64,000 nucleotides of DNA, from assembly GCF_001514235.1 (NCBI RefSeq), contig NZ_KQ948933.1, positions 118,694 through 182,693 of the forward strand. Reading direction: 5' to 3'. The translations under genes were made by a program, and so were the position numbers. Source of the DNA: Streptomyces caeruleatus (GTDB taxonomy: Bacteria > Actinomycetota > Actinomycetes > Streptomycetales > Streptomycetaceae). The notes beneath the pieces were generated by a model. It was not told the origin of the DNA and did not search any database. It worked only from the letters and a program-made list of their open reading frames with translations. Numbering within the stretch: the first letter of the stretch is position 1; each line of letters opens with the position of its first letter. Below are positions 37,328 through 46,296 of this stretch, in pieces.

Positions 37328-37488
37328 GTGTCCTTGCCCTTCTCCTTCGCCTGCCGGGCGTCGCCCTTCATCTGGTCGGCCTTGCCCTCGGCGGTCATCC
37401 GCTCGTTGCCGGCCATACGGCCCATGGCTTCCTTGGCCTTGCCCTTGACCTGTTCCTTCTTGGCGCGGGTCTTCTCTTCCTTCGCCAC
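37315..37488 (-). CDS. CsbD-family stress protein
   Basis: 57 residues from the GTG at 37488, which follows GAGGAGTGAGG. KKEQVKGKAKEAMGRMAGNERMTAEGKADQMKGDARQAKEK is the CsbD signature (alternating KxKE and GK/GD). CsbD proteins are small hydrophilic general-stress proteins of unknown biochemical function; in B. subtilis under sigma-B control. The last codons lie inside a 17-bp repeat. Confidence 0.88.
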   Translation of the reverse strand: MAKEEKTRAKKEQVKGKAKEAMGRMAGNERMTAEGKADQMKGDARQAKEKGKDTFKH

Positions 37489-37616
37489 GTTCCTCACTCC
37501 TCGCGAGGGTCGACGTCGGGTCACTGGGCGGGTGACCTGACATCGCGGCGCTTAAACAGTGCGCCCGGACCTGAACTCAATGGACTGCAAGATTAACCTT
37601 GTGCCATCATGTGCGC

Positions 37617-37871
37617 ATGACTGAGATCACGATCAGCTCGGCCCGTTCCCAGCTCGGCGACCTGGTCCGGCGCGCGGCGCACAGCCGCGAGACCATCGCC
37701 ATCACCGACCACGGGCACGTGGCGGCGCTGCTCGTCTCGCCGCAGGTGATAGAGGATCTCGAAGACGCCCTGGCCGTCGCGGACTATCAGCGACGCAAGG
37801 CGGAGGGCACGCTCGGACCGGGCATCCCCATGGCCGAGGTTCGCAAGCGACTGGGGCTTGAGCGTCCGTGA
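37617..37871 (+). CDS. Phd/YefM-type antitoxin
   Basis: 84 residues from the ATG at 37617. ITISSARSQLGDLVRRAAHSRETIAITDHGHVAALLVSPQVIEDLEDAL is the Phd/YefM DNA-binding fold; the C-terminal part wraps the toxin. It overlaps the RelE-type toxin gene by four bases. It probably represses its own promoter in the AT-rich stretch 37570-37616, and no clear ribosome site is present. Confidence 0.9.
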   Translation: MTEITISSARSQLGDLVRRAAHSRETIAITDHGHVAALLVSPQVIEDLEDALAVADYQRRKAEGTLGPGIPMAEVRKRLGLERP

Positions 37872-38116
37872 CCTACGAGATCATCTTCGAACCGCACGCC
37901 CTCGACGCCGCCGCCCGCTTCCTGAAGGAAGACCCGAGAGGTCTGGCCGCGACTCTGAACGCCATCGACGGGCTGGCGCACAATCCTCGCCCCGTCAACT
38001 CCGTCGCCTACGGCGTCGACATCCGCCGCCTCCGTGTCGGCGACTACCGCGTCCTGTACGTCATCGACGACGAAGTGATCCATATCCTCGTCACCCATCT
38101 GGGCCGCACATCCTGA
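37868..38116 (+). CDS. RelE/ParE-superfamily toxin
   Basis: 82 residues, GTG start overlapping the antitoxin stop. YEIIFEPHALDAAARFLKEDPRG, then VDIRRLRVGDYRVLYVIDDEVIHILVTHLGRTS: the RLRVGDYRVLY core with basic residues is that of ribosome-dependent mRNA interferases of the RelE group. Compact two-gene toxin-antitoxin unit. Confidence 0.9.
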   Translation: MTYEIIFEPHALDAAARFLKEDPRGLAATLNAIDGLAHNPRPVNSVAYGVDIRRLRVGDYRVLYVIDDEVIHILVTHLGRTS

Positions 38117-38140
38117 GCCCCGCCCTGTAACGGCGAGCGA

Positions 38141-38950
38141 TCACCGCACCCCCTTACCGGCCACCGCGAAAATACGCCGGAACGGAAAGGGGGTGCCGTG
38201 CGGGCCGGCCGGATAGGCCTCGCGCAAAGCCTCCCGGTACTCACCGAGGAAGGCGTCCCGCGTCTCGGGTTCGTCGGCGAGGGCGGTGAGGACCGGCCGT
38301 AGCCCCGTCCCCTTCACCCAGTCCAGCACCGGATCCTCACCGGTCAGGAGGTGGACGTACGTCGTCTCCCACACGTCCGCCGTGCAGCCGAGGTCGACCA
38401 GTCGGGCCAGGTAGTCCCGCGGGGCCAGGACGGCGTCGTCGTGGCGCAGGGTGTCGGTGAGGCCGTGGCGGTGGGCGAGGTCGCGCATGAGGCGGTGGCT
38501 GGGGGCGTCGAAGTTGCCGGGGACCTGGAAGGCGAAGGTGCCGCCGGGCCGCAGACCCGCCACCCAGGCGCCGAAACGCTCCACATGGTCCGGCACCCAC
38601 TGCAGCGTGGCGTTGCTGACGATCAGGTCGTACGGCTCGTCGGGCGTCCAGGTCCGTACGTCGGCGTGGGCGAAGTCGAGGCGGCCGCCGCCCGGGGTGG
38701 GGCCCTCGTGCTCGACGTGGGCCCTGTCGAGCATCTCGGCGGAGTTGTCGTAGCCGGTGATGTGGGCGCCGGGCCAGCGTTCGGCGAGCAGGGCGGTGAC
38801 GTTGCCGGGTCCGCAGCCGAGGTCGGCGATGCGGGGGTGGTCGCCGGGGAGGTCGGGGACCTGGGCGAGGAGGTCGACGAAGGGGCGGGCTCGGTGGCCG
38901 GCGTGACGCAGGTACTGGGCGGGGTCCCAGGTGGGGGCGGCGGCGGACAT
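38141..38950 (-). CDS. tam: Trans-aconitate 2-methyltransferase
   Basis: 269 residues from the ATG at 38950, with AGGAGG before it. Class I SAM-dependent methyltransferase: PTWDPAQYLRHAGHRARPFVDLLAQV, motif I IADLGCGPGNVTALL, GYDNSAEMLDRA, IVSNATLQWVPDH and the C-terminal FPFRRIFAVAGKG typical of Tam. It methylates trans-aconitate, which inhibits aconitase, and is divergent from a MarR regulator as in the tam/tamR pair described for S. coelicolor. Confidence 0.92.
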   Translation of the reverse strand: MSAAAPTWDPAQYLRHAGHRARPFVDLLAQVPDLPGDHPRIADLGCGPGNVTALLAERWPGAHITGYDNSAEMLDRAHVEHEGPTPGGGRLDFAHADVRTWTPDEPYDLIVSNATLQWVPDHVERFGAWVAGLRPGGTFAFQVPGNFDAPSHRLMRDLAHRHGLTDTLRHDDAVLAPRDYLARLVDLGCTADVWETTYVHLLTGEDPVLDWVKGTGLRPVLTALADEPETRDAFLGEYREALREAYPAGPHGTPFPFRRIFAVAGKGVR

Positions 38951-39003
38951 GGGAAGGCCTCCTGACGCTCGGTCGGTCGCCCTCCAGCCTGCCCTTCTGG
39001 ATA

Positions 39004-39017
39004 TCTTGACGTCAAGA
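39004..39017. promoter_or_regulatory. TamR operator palindrome
   Basis: TCTTGACGTCAAGA is a perfect 14-bp palindrome in the 102-bp divergent gap between tam and the MarR gene. It fits the type of site reported for TamR. Confidence 0.85.
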
Positions 39018-39052
39018 GACTTCACGTCGACACAACCACTACACTGATCGTC

Positions 39053-39550
39053 ATGGAGGACGAGGTCGATCGGCTGGTCGCAGCGTGGCGCCGGGAGCGC
39101 CCGGACCTCGACGTGGAACCGCTCGAGGTGCTCAGCCGGGTCAGCAGACTGGCCCGGCATCTGGACCGCGCCCGGCGGCTGGCCTTCTCCGAGCACAGCC
39201 TGGAGCCCTGGGAGTTCGACGTACTGACCGCGCTCCGGCGCGCCGGGACGCCGTACCAGCTCTCCCCCGGCCAGCTCCTGACCCAGACCCTGGTCACCTC
39301 GGGCACGATGACGAACCGCATCGACCGCCTGGCCAAGAAGGGCCTGGTGGAACGCCTCCCCGACCCCAGCGACCGACGCGGAGTCCTGGTCCGTCTCACC
39401 CCCGAGGGCCGCGACCGCGCCGACCAGGCCCTCGCCGGCCTCCTCGACCAGGAACGCGCGATCCTCGCGGAACTCTCCCGCGCCCAGCGCGGCGAACTGG
39501 CGGGCCTGCTGCGCCAGCTGACGGCGCCGTTCGACAACATCCCCGGGTAG
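39053..39550 (+). CDS. tamR: MarR-family regulator TamR
   Basis: 165 residues. Winged helix at about 60-125: WEFDVLTALRRAGTPYQLSPGQLL, SGTMTNRIDRLAKKGLVERLPDPSDRRGVLVRLTPEG. A long N-terminal helix (VSRLARHLDRARRLAFSEHSLEPWE) is typical of the UrtR/TamR subgroup. In S. coelicolor TamR responds to citrate, trans-aconitate and related acids and controls tam; the gene order and palindrome here agree. Confidence 0.9.
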   Translation: MEDEVDRLVAAWRRERPDLDVEPLEVLSRVSRLARHLDRARRLAFSEHSLEPWEFDVLTALRRAGTPYQLSPGQLLTQTLVTSGTMTNRIDRLAKKGLVERLPDPSDRRGVLVRLTPEGRDRADQALAGLLDQERAILAELSRAQRGELAGLLRQLTAPFDNIPG

Positions 39551-40052
39551 GGCGTCGGCAGGGGCCCCGCCGAGTTCCGCCGTGCCGGCGCGGTGGCAGG
39601 TCCGGGCTGTCGGCGGGCCGGCCGGTGTGCGCTCCGCGGTCGCAGGGTCGTGTCGTTGCTCGGCCCGTCCGGCGGATGTGGTCCAGCGGGGCCCAGCGCC
39701 CGGCCCGACGCAGTCGCCCGCGTCCCAGCGAGGGCTTCACGCGAGGCGGGTCGTGGAGCCGGCCCTCACTCGCCTCGCGAACCGGCCGCATTGCCAGGCC
39801 GAGGGCGGCCGCGGTGGCGGCGAGGCCTGCTCGACCAGTCTCCGACAGGCTCTCCCGACCCGGCCCCCGCACGGCGCGCGGTGCTCCACCTCGCGGACCC
39901 CGAAGGCGGCCTCGACGACACTGCCCAGGCCTTCGCCGACCTGCCGCGGCAGCCGACCGCCCGGCGGACAACACCCCCGGCGCGGCGGCTCGCGCCCCCG
40001 AAACCAGCTCCAGGTCGAGGTCCAGGTCCAGGTCCAGGTCCAGCTGCGCCCC
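39551..40052. other. 502-bp stretch without a supported gene
   Basis: Open frames exist on both strands, but none has recognisable domains or a good start. The minus-strand reading 39780-39990 (VEAAFGVREVEHRAPCGG) looks like decayed coding sequence without a clear family. A hexanucleotide CAGGTC microsatellite lies at about 40011-40047. Confidence 0.5.
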
Positions 40053-40820
40053 CTACGCCAACTGCCCGCCCCGCTCGACAACATCCCCCGTCAGATCCAC
40101 CGGCCCCACCCCAGCCCGGCGCGCGAGCGCGACCGCGGCGAGGGTCGAGTGGACGCCCAGTTTGCCGAGGACGTTCTGCATGTGGGTGCGGACGGTGTGG
40201 GGGGAGAGGTAGAGGCGTTCGGCGACGGCCTTGCGGCCGAGGCCGGCGACCATGCAGCGCAGGACCTCGCGTTCGCGTGGGGTCAGGGACTCCACGAGGC
40301 GTTCGCTCTCGGTGCGGTGTTTGCGCGCGGCCGTCAGCTCGCGCAGGACGCCCGTGAGCAGGGCGGGCGGCAGATGGGTCTCGTCGCGCAGCACCCCGCG
40401 GATGACGGTGAGCAGCCGGGACAGCGAGCAGTCCTTGGCCACCCACCCGGAGGCCCCGGCCTGGAGGGCGAGCGCGGCCCGGCGCGGATCGTCCTTCTCG
40501 GCGAGGACGACGATCCGTACCGCGGGCTGCGCGGTGCGGACCCCGGCGACGAGCGAGATGCCGTCGACGAGCCCGTCCTCGCTCACCTCCTGGACCGGCA
40601 CGGCGGGGCGGATGCCCTGGACGTTGCCGCCCAGGTCGGCGTCGACGAGGAGCACGTCGAACCGACGTCCCTCGGCGGCCGCCCGCTCCAGGCTGCGCAG
40701 CGCCGCCGGACCGCTGCCGGCGGCGGAGACGTCGACGTCGGGCTCGGCCGCCAGGGCGGCGGCGAGCGACTCGGCGAAGATGCGATGGTCGTCGACGACC
40801 AGGACTCGGATGCGAACCAC
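40053..40820 (-). CDS. Orphan NarL/LuxR-type response regulator
   Basis: 255 residues. Receiver domain with the acidic pair DDH (10-12), phospho-acceptor Asp60 in FDVLLVDADLGG, and Lys in WVAKDCSL. The C-terminal LuxR helix-turn-helix reads SLTPREREVLRCMVAGLGRKAVAERLYLSPHTVRTHMQNVLGKLGV. No kinase is adjacent. Confidence 0.9.
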   Translation of the reverse strand: MVRIRVLVVDDHRIFAESLAAALAAEPDVDVSAAGSGPAALRSLERAAAEGRRFDVLLVDADLGGNVQGIRPAVPVQEVSEDGLVDGISLVAGVRTAQPAVRIVVLAEKDDPRRAALALQAGASGWVAKDCSLSRLLTVIRGVLRDETHLPPALLTGVLRELTAARKHRTESERLVESLTPREREVLRCMVAGLGRKAVAERLYLSPHTVRTHMQNVLGKLGVHSTLAAVALARRAGVGPVDLTGDVVERGGQLA

Positions 40821-41101
40821 GGAACCCCCTTCCCCAAGCTCCCGAAGACTCGAAGAGCAGGGGATACCCCATCGTCATGAGGACGACACCGGGGAGACGA
40901 ACACCGTCGCGGGCACGACGCCCGAAGCGTGGATGGCCGCACGGCCGCCGCCGTGCAGGAACCGCTACCCCCACTTCGGGCGTCGAACCCGACCTGTCTC
41001 GCCCCCTGATCAGCACCGGCCCCCACCGGTGCCGTTCATCAGAGTACGGCCGGGTGGCGGGAGCGGAAGGTAATTTGCAGAACTGGTTGGCCGACGCGTT
41101 T

Positions 41102-41557
41102 ATGGTGAGCCGCATGTTTCGTCTGGAGACAGAAGTCGACAAATCACGGCACGATCTGCTCCGTCGGCGGTTGCGGGACACCAACACCGCGGCCTCCCCG
41201 ATCCTGCGCGCCCTGCGCGGAACCCCAGGTGAACGCGAACGTCCGCTCCAGGTCTGGGCGTTGGACGACGCCGGCGCAGTGGCGGGCGGACTCGTCGGTC
41301 ACACCTGGACCACCTGGCTCCATGTCACGTACCTCTGGGTCGACGAACACCACCGCGGCGCCCGCCTCGGTTCGCGACTGCTCGCGCACGCCGAGCGCGC
41401 GGCCCGCGACGAACGGGGCTGCACGGCCGTACGCCTGGAGACGTGGGACTTCCAGGCGCCGGAGTTCTACAAGAAGCAGGGGTACGACGTGGTGTGCGTG
41501 ATCCCGGACTATCCGCCGGGGATCACGGAGTACACGCTCACGAAGCGGCTGGGGTGA
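41102..41557 (+). CDS. GNAT-family N-acetyltransferase
   Basis: 151 residues from the ATG at 41102; an ATG at 41114 is an alternative and neither has a good ribosome site. The acetyl-CoA loop is VTYLWVDEHHRGARLGSRLL (RGxxxGS), followed by CTAVRLETWDFQAPEFYKKQGYDVVCVI, the common C-terminal beta strands with the tyrosine of the YKKQGY motif. Substrate unknown. Confidence 0.82.
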   Translation: MVSRMFRLETEVDKSRHDLLRRRLRDTNTAASPILRALRGTPGERERPLQVWALDDAGAVAGGLVGHTWTTWLHVTYLWVDEHHRGARLGSRLLAHAERAARDERGCTAVRLETWDFQAPEFYKKQGYDVVCVIPDYPPGITEYTLTKRLG

Positions 41558-42036
41558 GCCGCGGGGGCGGCCAGGCGTGGTGGCGCAGCAGGCCGTGCTG
41601 GGCGAGGGCGAACGGGGTCAGGCGGACGGCCGCGTCGCGTACGGCGACGGCGACCGGGTGGGTGAGCCGGTGCCCCATGCGCCCGGCCCGCCGCGCGGCC
41701 CGCGCGACCGCCTGACTGCGGGGGGCGTCGCTCGGCGTCGTAGCGGGCGAGGGCCTGCTCGGCCGTGGGCTCGGTCGTGAGCGCGGCGGCCAGGACGACC
41801 GCGTCCTGAAGTGCTGGCAGGCGCCCTGCCCGAGGTTCGAGGTCATGGCGTGGGCGGCGTCGCCGAGCAGGGCGACCCGGCCGGCGGTGTAGGACGGTAG
41901 CGGGACGGCGAGTTCGTGGACGTCGTGGTGGAGGACGTCGGTGGGGCGGGTGGCCGCGAGGAGGGCGGGGACGGGGTCGTGCCAGGTGCCGAAGCGGCGG
42001 CGTACGGCGTCCAAGGGGGCGGAGTACCGCTTCAAC
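41555..42036 (-). pseudogene. Decayed FAD-dependent monooxygenase (C-terminal part, two frameshifts)
   Basis: Reading on the minus strand, TAGRVALLGDAAHAMTSNLGQGACQ is the FAD/DG motif of aromatic-ring hydroxylases. A one-base deletion near 41815 shifts to LQDAVVLAAALTTEPTAEQALARYDAERRP; a one-base insertion in the six-G run at 41720-41725 returns to RSQAVARAARRAGRMGHRLTHPVA. Roughly 230 N-terminal residues, including the GxGxxG FAD fold, are missing; only traces can be read to about 42130. The neighbouring NACHT gene starts just beyond. Confidence 0.82.
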
Positions 42037-42192
42037 GGGCGACCGGGCGGAGGGTGGCGCGGGGCGAGGTCGAAGGGCTGGTGGTGGCGGCTCTTCGGGG
42101 GGCCGGGGAGGAACCGTGCCCCGGATCCCCTCCGCGCCCCGATGATCCGTCACCCTATGGACGGCCAGGTTGAGTTGGGATTTCATGACTGC

Positions 42193-44319
42193 ATGACAAG
42201 CAGAGAGCGGTGGACCATGGCTCTCTGGCTGGCCGGGATCGCCGTGGCCGTCTGGGCGGTGATCCGGTTCGGACTGGAGCCGGTGACGGCGGCCCTGGGG
42301 ATCGGCGGGACCCTGCTGATCGCCTCACCGGCCAGATCCCTCGTCCAGCGCACCTGGGCGTGGAACGCCGAGCGCAGCGAGGGTGAACGGCTCGACGCCG
42401 CCGCGGCCGCGTTGAACCACGCGGTCGAGCGGCACTGGACGACCGAGGCCGGCCGCCGCAAGCAGCATCTCGCGGTGGACCGCATCCCCGTGCTGTGGGA
42501 CACCGTCCGTGAACCCCGCTCCCGCACGCCCGCCGGCACCCCTGCTGGTGCCCCGTCGACCCGGCACGGCACGCTCGACACCCTGATCGACGACTACCTC
42601 GCCCGCCCCTCCCGCCTGGTCGTCGTCGGTGACGCCGGCTCCGGCAAGACGGGCCTGTGCGTCGATCTGACCCTCGCGCTGTGCCGCCGGGGCGACCTGC
42701 GACGCATCCCCGTGCTGCTCCAGTTGTCCGCGTGGGACCCGGAGACGAGCTTCCAGGACTGGATCGTCCGCCGTCTCACCGAGGACTACGGCTTCCTCGG
42801 CGACACGACGAAGTACGGCAGCGGCGCGGCCAGGGAACTCCTCGTCCACCGCCGGCTGCTGCCGCTCCTCGACGGCCTCGACGAACTGCCTCCCGAGGCG
42901 CGGGGCCAGGTGCTGCGCGCGCTGCGGGAGAACACACACCTGCCGACGGACACCGTCCTGACCTGCCGTACGGAGCAGTTCCACGCGACGACGGCCGAGG
43001 AGCCCCTGCCGGACACCCGAGTCGTACGGCTGCTGCCCGTCGCCGCCGAGGACACCGTCACGTATCTGGAGTCCCACTTCCCCGACGACCTGGAGCGCTG
43101 GGATCCGGTCCTGCGCAGTCTGCGCAGCGATCCGACGGGACCGCTGGCCACCGCCCTGTCCCGGCCGTTGATGCTGTTCCTGGCCCGTGCCACCTACCAG
43201 CCCCGCGGCAGCACCCCGCGTGACCTGCTGGACTCCGGTCGGTTCGGTACGAGCGAGGCGATCGAGGCGTATCTGCTCGACATGTTCGTCCCGGTCCTCT
43301 TCGAGTCACCGCCCGTGGGGGCCGACGACGGCAATCCGGGGCGGCCCGCCCGCTACTGGCCGGCGCCCGCGGCCCTCGGGTACCTCCGGTTCCTCGCGTC
43401 CCGGCTGGACTCCCGGCGCCGCGACGGCGAGCACGGTGCCGCGGACCTGAGCTGGTGGGAACTGCGCGGGCTGGCCGGGGTGCCCCGCTACCCGTTCGTC
43501 GTGGTCCCCGGTGTGATCGGCACGGTGAGCTGCTGCCTCCTCGGCCTGCTGCTGTTCGGTCTCTTCGGGCGGCCCGCGTTCGGCGCCCTCTTCGGCGCGG
43601 GCGTCGGCGTCGTCTTCAGCCCGCTCCTCGGCCTGCTGCGCACCGAGCCGCCCCGGCGCTTCGTGCCCCGCCGCACCGCACAGCAGCCCCGGCTGGTCCT
43701 GCGCCCCCTGCTGCTCGACCTCGGCTTCGGCCTGATCGGGCTGGTCACCGGCGGTCTGATCGCCGGACTGCTGTACTCGGTGACGTACGGGATCGCGGCC
43801 GGGCTCGCCTTCGGTGTCGTCTTCGCGACCGCGCGCCGGTTCACCCGCCCCACCGAGCCGAAGCACGCGATCACCCCGCGAAGGTCACTGCGGGACGACC
43901 GGGACGCGGTGCTGTACGCGTGGCTGTTCGGCTCCCTGGCGGGTGCGGCCGTGGGCGGTTTCCTCGCCACGGCCGGGATCCACAAGGCGCGCTACGACCT
44001 GGTGTTCTCGGCCTCCGCAGCGACGACGGGCGTGGTCGGCGCCCTGGTCGGCGCGCTGCTCGCCGGGGTCGGGCTCGGCATGGTGGTGCTGTCGACCAGC
44101 GCCTGGGGCCACTTCAACACGGCCCGGTGGTGGCTGGCCTGGCACCGCCGTACGCCCTGGCACCTGGTGACCTTCCTCGACGACGCGTACCGGCTGGGCG
44201 TGCTGCGCTCCACGGGCGCGCACTACCAGTTCCGGCACGCCAGCCTCCAGCACCACCTGGCCGCGGACCGTCCGACGGGCTCCCCGGACCCCCTAGCCGA
44301 TCAGTCGGCCGCCGGCTGA
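42193..44319 (+). CDS. Membrane NACHT-type NTPase
   Basis: 708 residues from the ATG at 42193; the frame is open upstream through the decayed monooxygenase. Two helices at 9-45, then a NACHT ATPase: Walker A GDAGSGKT at 146-153, RIPVLLQLSAWDP, Walker B RLLPLLDGLDELP at 221-233, sensor TCRTEQF, and RPLMLFLARATY. The C-terminal half holds about six glycine-rich helices (VVVPGVIGTVSCCLLGLLLFG, FGLIGLVTGGLIAGLLYSVTYGIAAGLAFGVV), ending with YQFRHASLQHHLA, the common NACHT tail motif. No leucine-rich or TPR sensor domain is seen. Members act in signalling or phage defence. Confidence 0.85.
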   Translation: MTSRERWTMALWLAGIAVAVWAVIRFGLEPVTAALGIGGTLLIASPARSLVQRTWAWNAERSEGERLDAAAAALNHAVERHWTTEAGRRKQHLAVDRIPVLWDTVREPRSRTPAGTPAGAPSTRHGTLDTLIDDYLARPSRLVVVGDAGSGKTGLCVDLTLALCRRGDLRRIPVLLQLSAWDPETSFQDWIVRRLTEDYGFLGDTTKYGSGAARELLVHRRLLPLLDGLDELPPEARGQVLRALRENTHLPTDTVLTCRTEQFHATTAEEPLPDTRVVRLLPVAAEDTVTYLESHFPDDLERWDPVLRSLRSDPTGPLATALSRPLMLFLARATYQPRGSTPRDLLDSGRFGTSEAIEAYLLDMFVPVLFESPPVGADDGNPGRPARYWPAPAALGYLRFLASRLDSRRRDGEHGAADLSWWELRGLAGVPRYPFVVVPGVIGTVSCCLLGLLLFGLFGRPAFGALFGAGVGVVFSPLLGLLRTEPPRRFVPRRTAQQPRLVLRPLLLDLGFGLIGLVTGGLIAGLLYSVTYGIAAGLAFGVVFATARRFTRPTEPKHAITPRRSLRDDRDAVLYAWLFGSLAGAAVGGFLATAGIHKARYDLVFSASAATTGVVGALVGALLAGVGLGMVVLSTSAWGHFNTARWWLAWHRRTPWHLVTFLDDAYRLGVLRSTGAHYQFRHASLQHHLAADRPTGSPDPLADQSAAG

Positions 44320-45129
44320 CGAGTCGGCCGGTGCGGCGGGCAGCCCGTCGGGCGACGCCGTGAAGAGCAGGGGTTCGCCCAGGACCCAGAAGGTGGTGCG
44401 GCTCGGCCAGTACCCGCCCTGCCGGCCGGGCGGGGTCTCGGCGTGGTAGGCGGCGGTGGGGAAGCGGACCCTGCCGCAGGGCAACTGCCGGTCGGTGACG
44501 ACCAGTTCGACGTCCGTGAGGTCCGCGTGCGCCGCCGCGAGCGCCTCGTACTGCCGGCCGGGCAGCGCGAACCGGAACTCGACGGTCACCTTGGACGACC
44601 GGCCCGACTTCCGTTCCGCCGTCTGCCGGGCGAGGAGTTCGCGTACGTCCTCGCGGGACGCCAGCTCGTAGCCCGACTCCTCCCAGCGTCCCTGCCCCGG
44701 CCCCTGCCGGTGCCGCACCGTGCAGCGCACGACCTCGAACCAGGTGTCCCGCAGGGCCGCGGTCTGCCCCGCGAGCCACCGCTGCTCGTACTGGCGCTGC
44801 CGCTTCTCGGTCCGGCCCAGCGCGAACACCCGGGCCAGCAGCCACAACGCCAGTGCCGCGGCGGCCCACGTCAGGTACGGCCGCGCCCCGGGGCCGACCG
44901 CGAACTGCGCGGCGGCCCAGAGCACCAGGATCAGGGCGAAGCCCCGCCGCGTCGACCGTTGCGCCTCGGCGAAGCGGGGCGTGCGCAGCCGTACGAGCAG
45001 CGCTCTGGCCACGGCCGCCGGTCGTGAACCCGGTGGATACAGCGGTACTTGCAGGTCAGGCCGTGGCACGGCGCCCCGACGGCCGCCGGGCGGGCCTGAC
45101 GGTTCGACTGCTCCTGGTGAAGTCTCCAC
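44293..45129 (-). CDS. Membrane protein of unknown function
   Basis: 278 residues. A proline-rich N-terminus, two adjacent helices at about 62-100 (GFALILVLWAAAQFAVG, WAAAALALWLLARVFAL), a charged coiled stretch and a C-terminal soluble domain. No family recognised. Its 3' end overlaps the end of the NACHT gene by 27 bases, tail to tail. Confidence 0.6.
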   Translation of the reverse strand: METSPGAVEPSGPPGGRRGAVPRPDLQVPLYPPGSRPAAVARALLVRLRTPRFAEAQRSTRRGFALILVLWAAAQFAVGPGARPYLTWAAAALALWLLARVFALGRTEKRQRQYEQRWLAGQTAALRDTWFEVVRCTVRHRQGPGQGRWEESGYELASREDVRELLARQTAERKSGRSSKVTVEFRFALPGRQYEALAAAHADLTDVELVVTDRQLPCGRVRFPTAAYHAETPPGRQGGYWPSRTTFWVLGEPLLFTASPDGLPAAPADSSAGGRLIG

Positions 45130-45276
45130 ATCCGACCGTCCATTCCGGACCGGTTGTTCCCCCGTTTAGACCGTACCCGAACGCCGCGCGGCCTCACCCC
45201 CTGTCGGACGCGCGAGGGGCGCACGGCGCGCATCCGGATGGACTACGCGCGCTGGGCCACGGTAAGGCTTCACGGC

Positions 45277-46269
45277 ATGGGGGAGGCCAGGAGCGACACA
45301 CGACGTGATGCGGTGGCGGTCTTACGGTGTGCGGTCGCGGCGCGGGGCTGGGGTTCGCTCGTCCGGTTCCTGTGCGTCGACTCCCGGCAGTTGGTGCCCG
45401 CGTACGACCGTGCGGTGCTCCCGCTCGTCGAGCGCACCGTGCCCGACGCCGAGGAGCGGCGCCGGATCCACGCGACCCTGCTCAGCACCGGCGTGAAGGT
45501 GGGCTTCGCCCTGTGGGGATACGCGTCCATGGCCCGCGTGCCCTTCGACGCCGAACTGACCGTCCTGGGCAGCTCGTTCACCCGCCTCTACGACGACCTC
45601 GTCGACCACGGCGACCGCGCGGGCCTGGACACGGACCTGGCCTCGCTGTTCGCGGGCGAGCCCTTCGCCCCGCACAGCCGCCTGGAGGAACTGCTGCTCC
45701 TGCTGCACGACGCCATCGCCGTACGCCTGCCCCACCCGCCCGACGACCCGGTCCATCCCGTCCTGCGGGAACTGCACACCTTCCAGCTGCGCTCCCGAGC
45801 CCAGCGCGACCCGGGCCTCCCCCTGCCGGAGGTCCTGGAGATCACCAGAGGAAAGGGCGGCCTCGGCATGGTCGCCCTGCTCTCCTTGCTCCGCCCCGGC
45901 ATGTCAGCGCCGGAACGCGCCCTGCTCACCGAGCTGGGGTACGTCTTCCAACTCCTCGACGACCTCCACGACCTCCCCCTCGACCGCGCCGAGGGCCTCA
46001 CCACCAGCGCCACCCTGCACGCCTTCTCCCTCACCGACCTGGCCACCCGGATCCAGCGCCTGCGCGCCCGCTTCCGCGCCCACTACGGAACCGCGGACCC
46101 CCTGACCGCCCACCTGGCCCTGACCCTCGTCGGCGCACTTCTGGCACCCCACCGCGGGCCGGCCCGCCCGGACCGCCCCCGCCGCCTTCCGAGGACGGGT
46201 GCGCTCCCTCTGCTCTTCTCCCGCGCGGGAAACATCCGCCCGGGCACGAGGACGGGGCCGCTCCCTTAG
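45277..46269 (+). CDS. Isoprenoid-synthase class 1 fold protein, TTA-containing
   Basis: 330 residues from the ATG at 45277; an ATG at 45238 shares the frame. Two Asp-rich motifs, DDLVD at 106-110 (FTRLYDDLVDHGD) and DDLHD at 228-232 (QLLDDLHDLPLDRAEG), spaced and set in helices as in trans-prenyl transferases and terpene synthases. The basic pyrophosphate-binding residues of true prenyl transferases are not obvious, so it may be a terpene-synthase-like enzyme. Codon 16 is TTA (45322-45324), the codon read by the bldA tRNA. A hairpin follows the gene. Confidence 0.65.
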   Translation: MGEARSDTRRDAVAVLRCAVAARGWGSLVRFLCVDSRQLVPAYDRAVLPLVERTVPDAEERRRIHATLLSTGVKVGFALWGYASMARVPFDAELTVLGSSFTRLYDDLVDHGDRAGLDTDLASLFAGEPFAPHSRLEELLLLLHDAIAVRLPHPPDDPVHPVLRELHTFQLRSRAQRDPGLPLPEVLEITRGKGGLGMVALLSLLRPGMSAPERALLTELGYVFQLLDDLHDLPLDRAEGLTTSATLHAFSLTDLATRIQRLRARFRAHYGTADPLTAHLALTLVGALLAPHRGPARPDRPRRLPRTGALPLLFSRAGNIRPGTRTGPLP

Positions 46270-46279
46270 GAACGGCCCC
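46254..46279. terminator. Terminator hairpin between convergent genes
   Basis: GGGGCCG (46254-46260) and CGGCCCC (46273-46279) with a 12-base loop, between the isoprenoid-synthase-like gene and galK. Confidence 0.6.
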
Positions 46280-46296
46280 GACCTCCACGCCTCGAC

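Noticed and set aside
39085-40212. Plus-strand 375-codon gene over tamR and beyond
   Set aside because: Out-of-frame shadow of tamR followed by low-complexity sequence with CAGGTC repeats.
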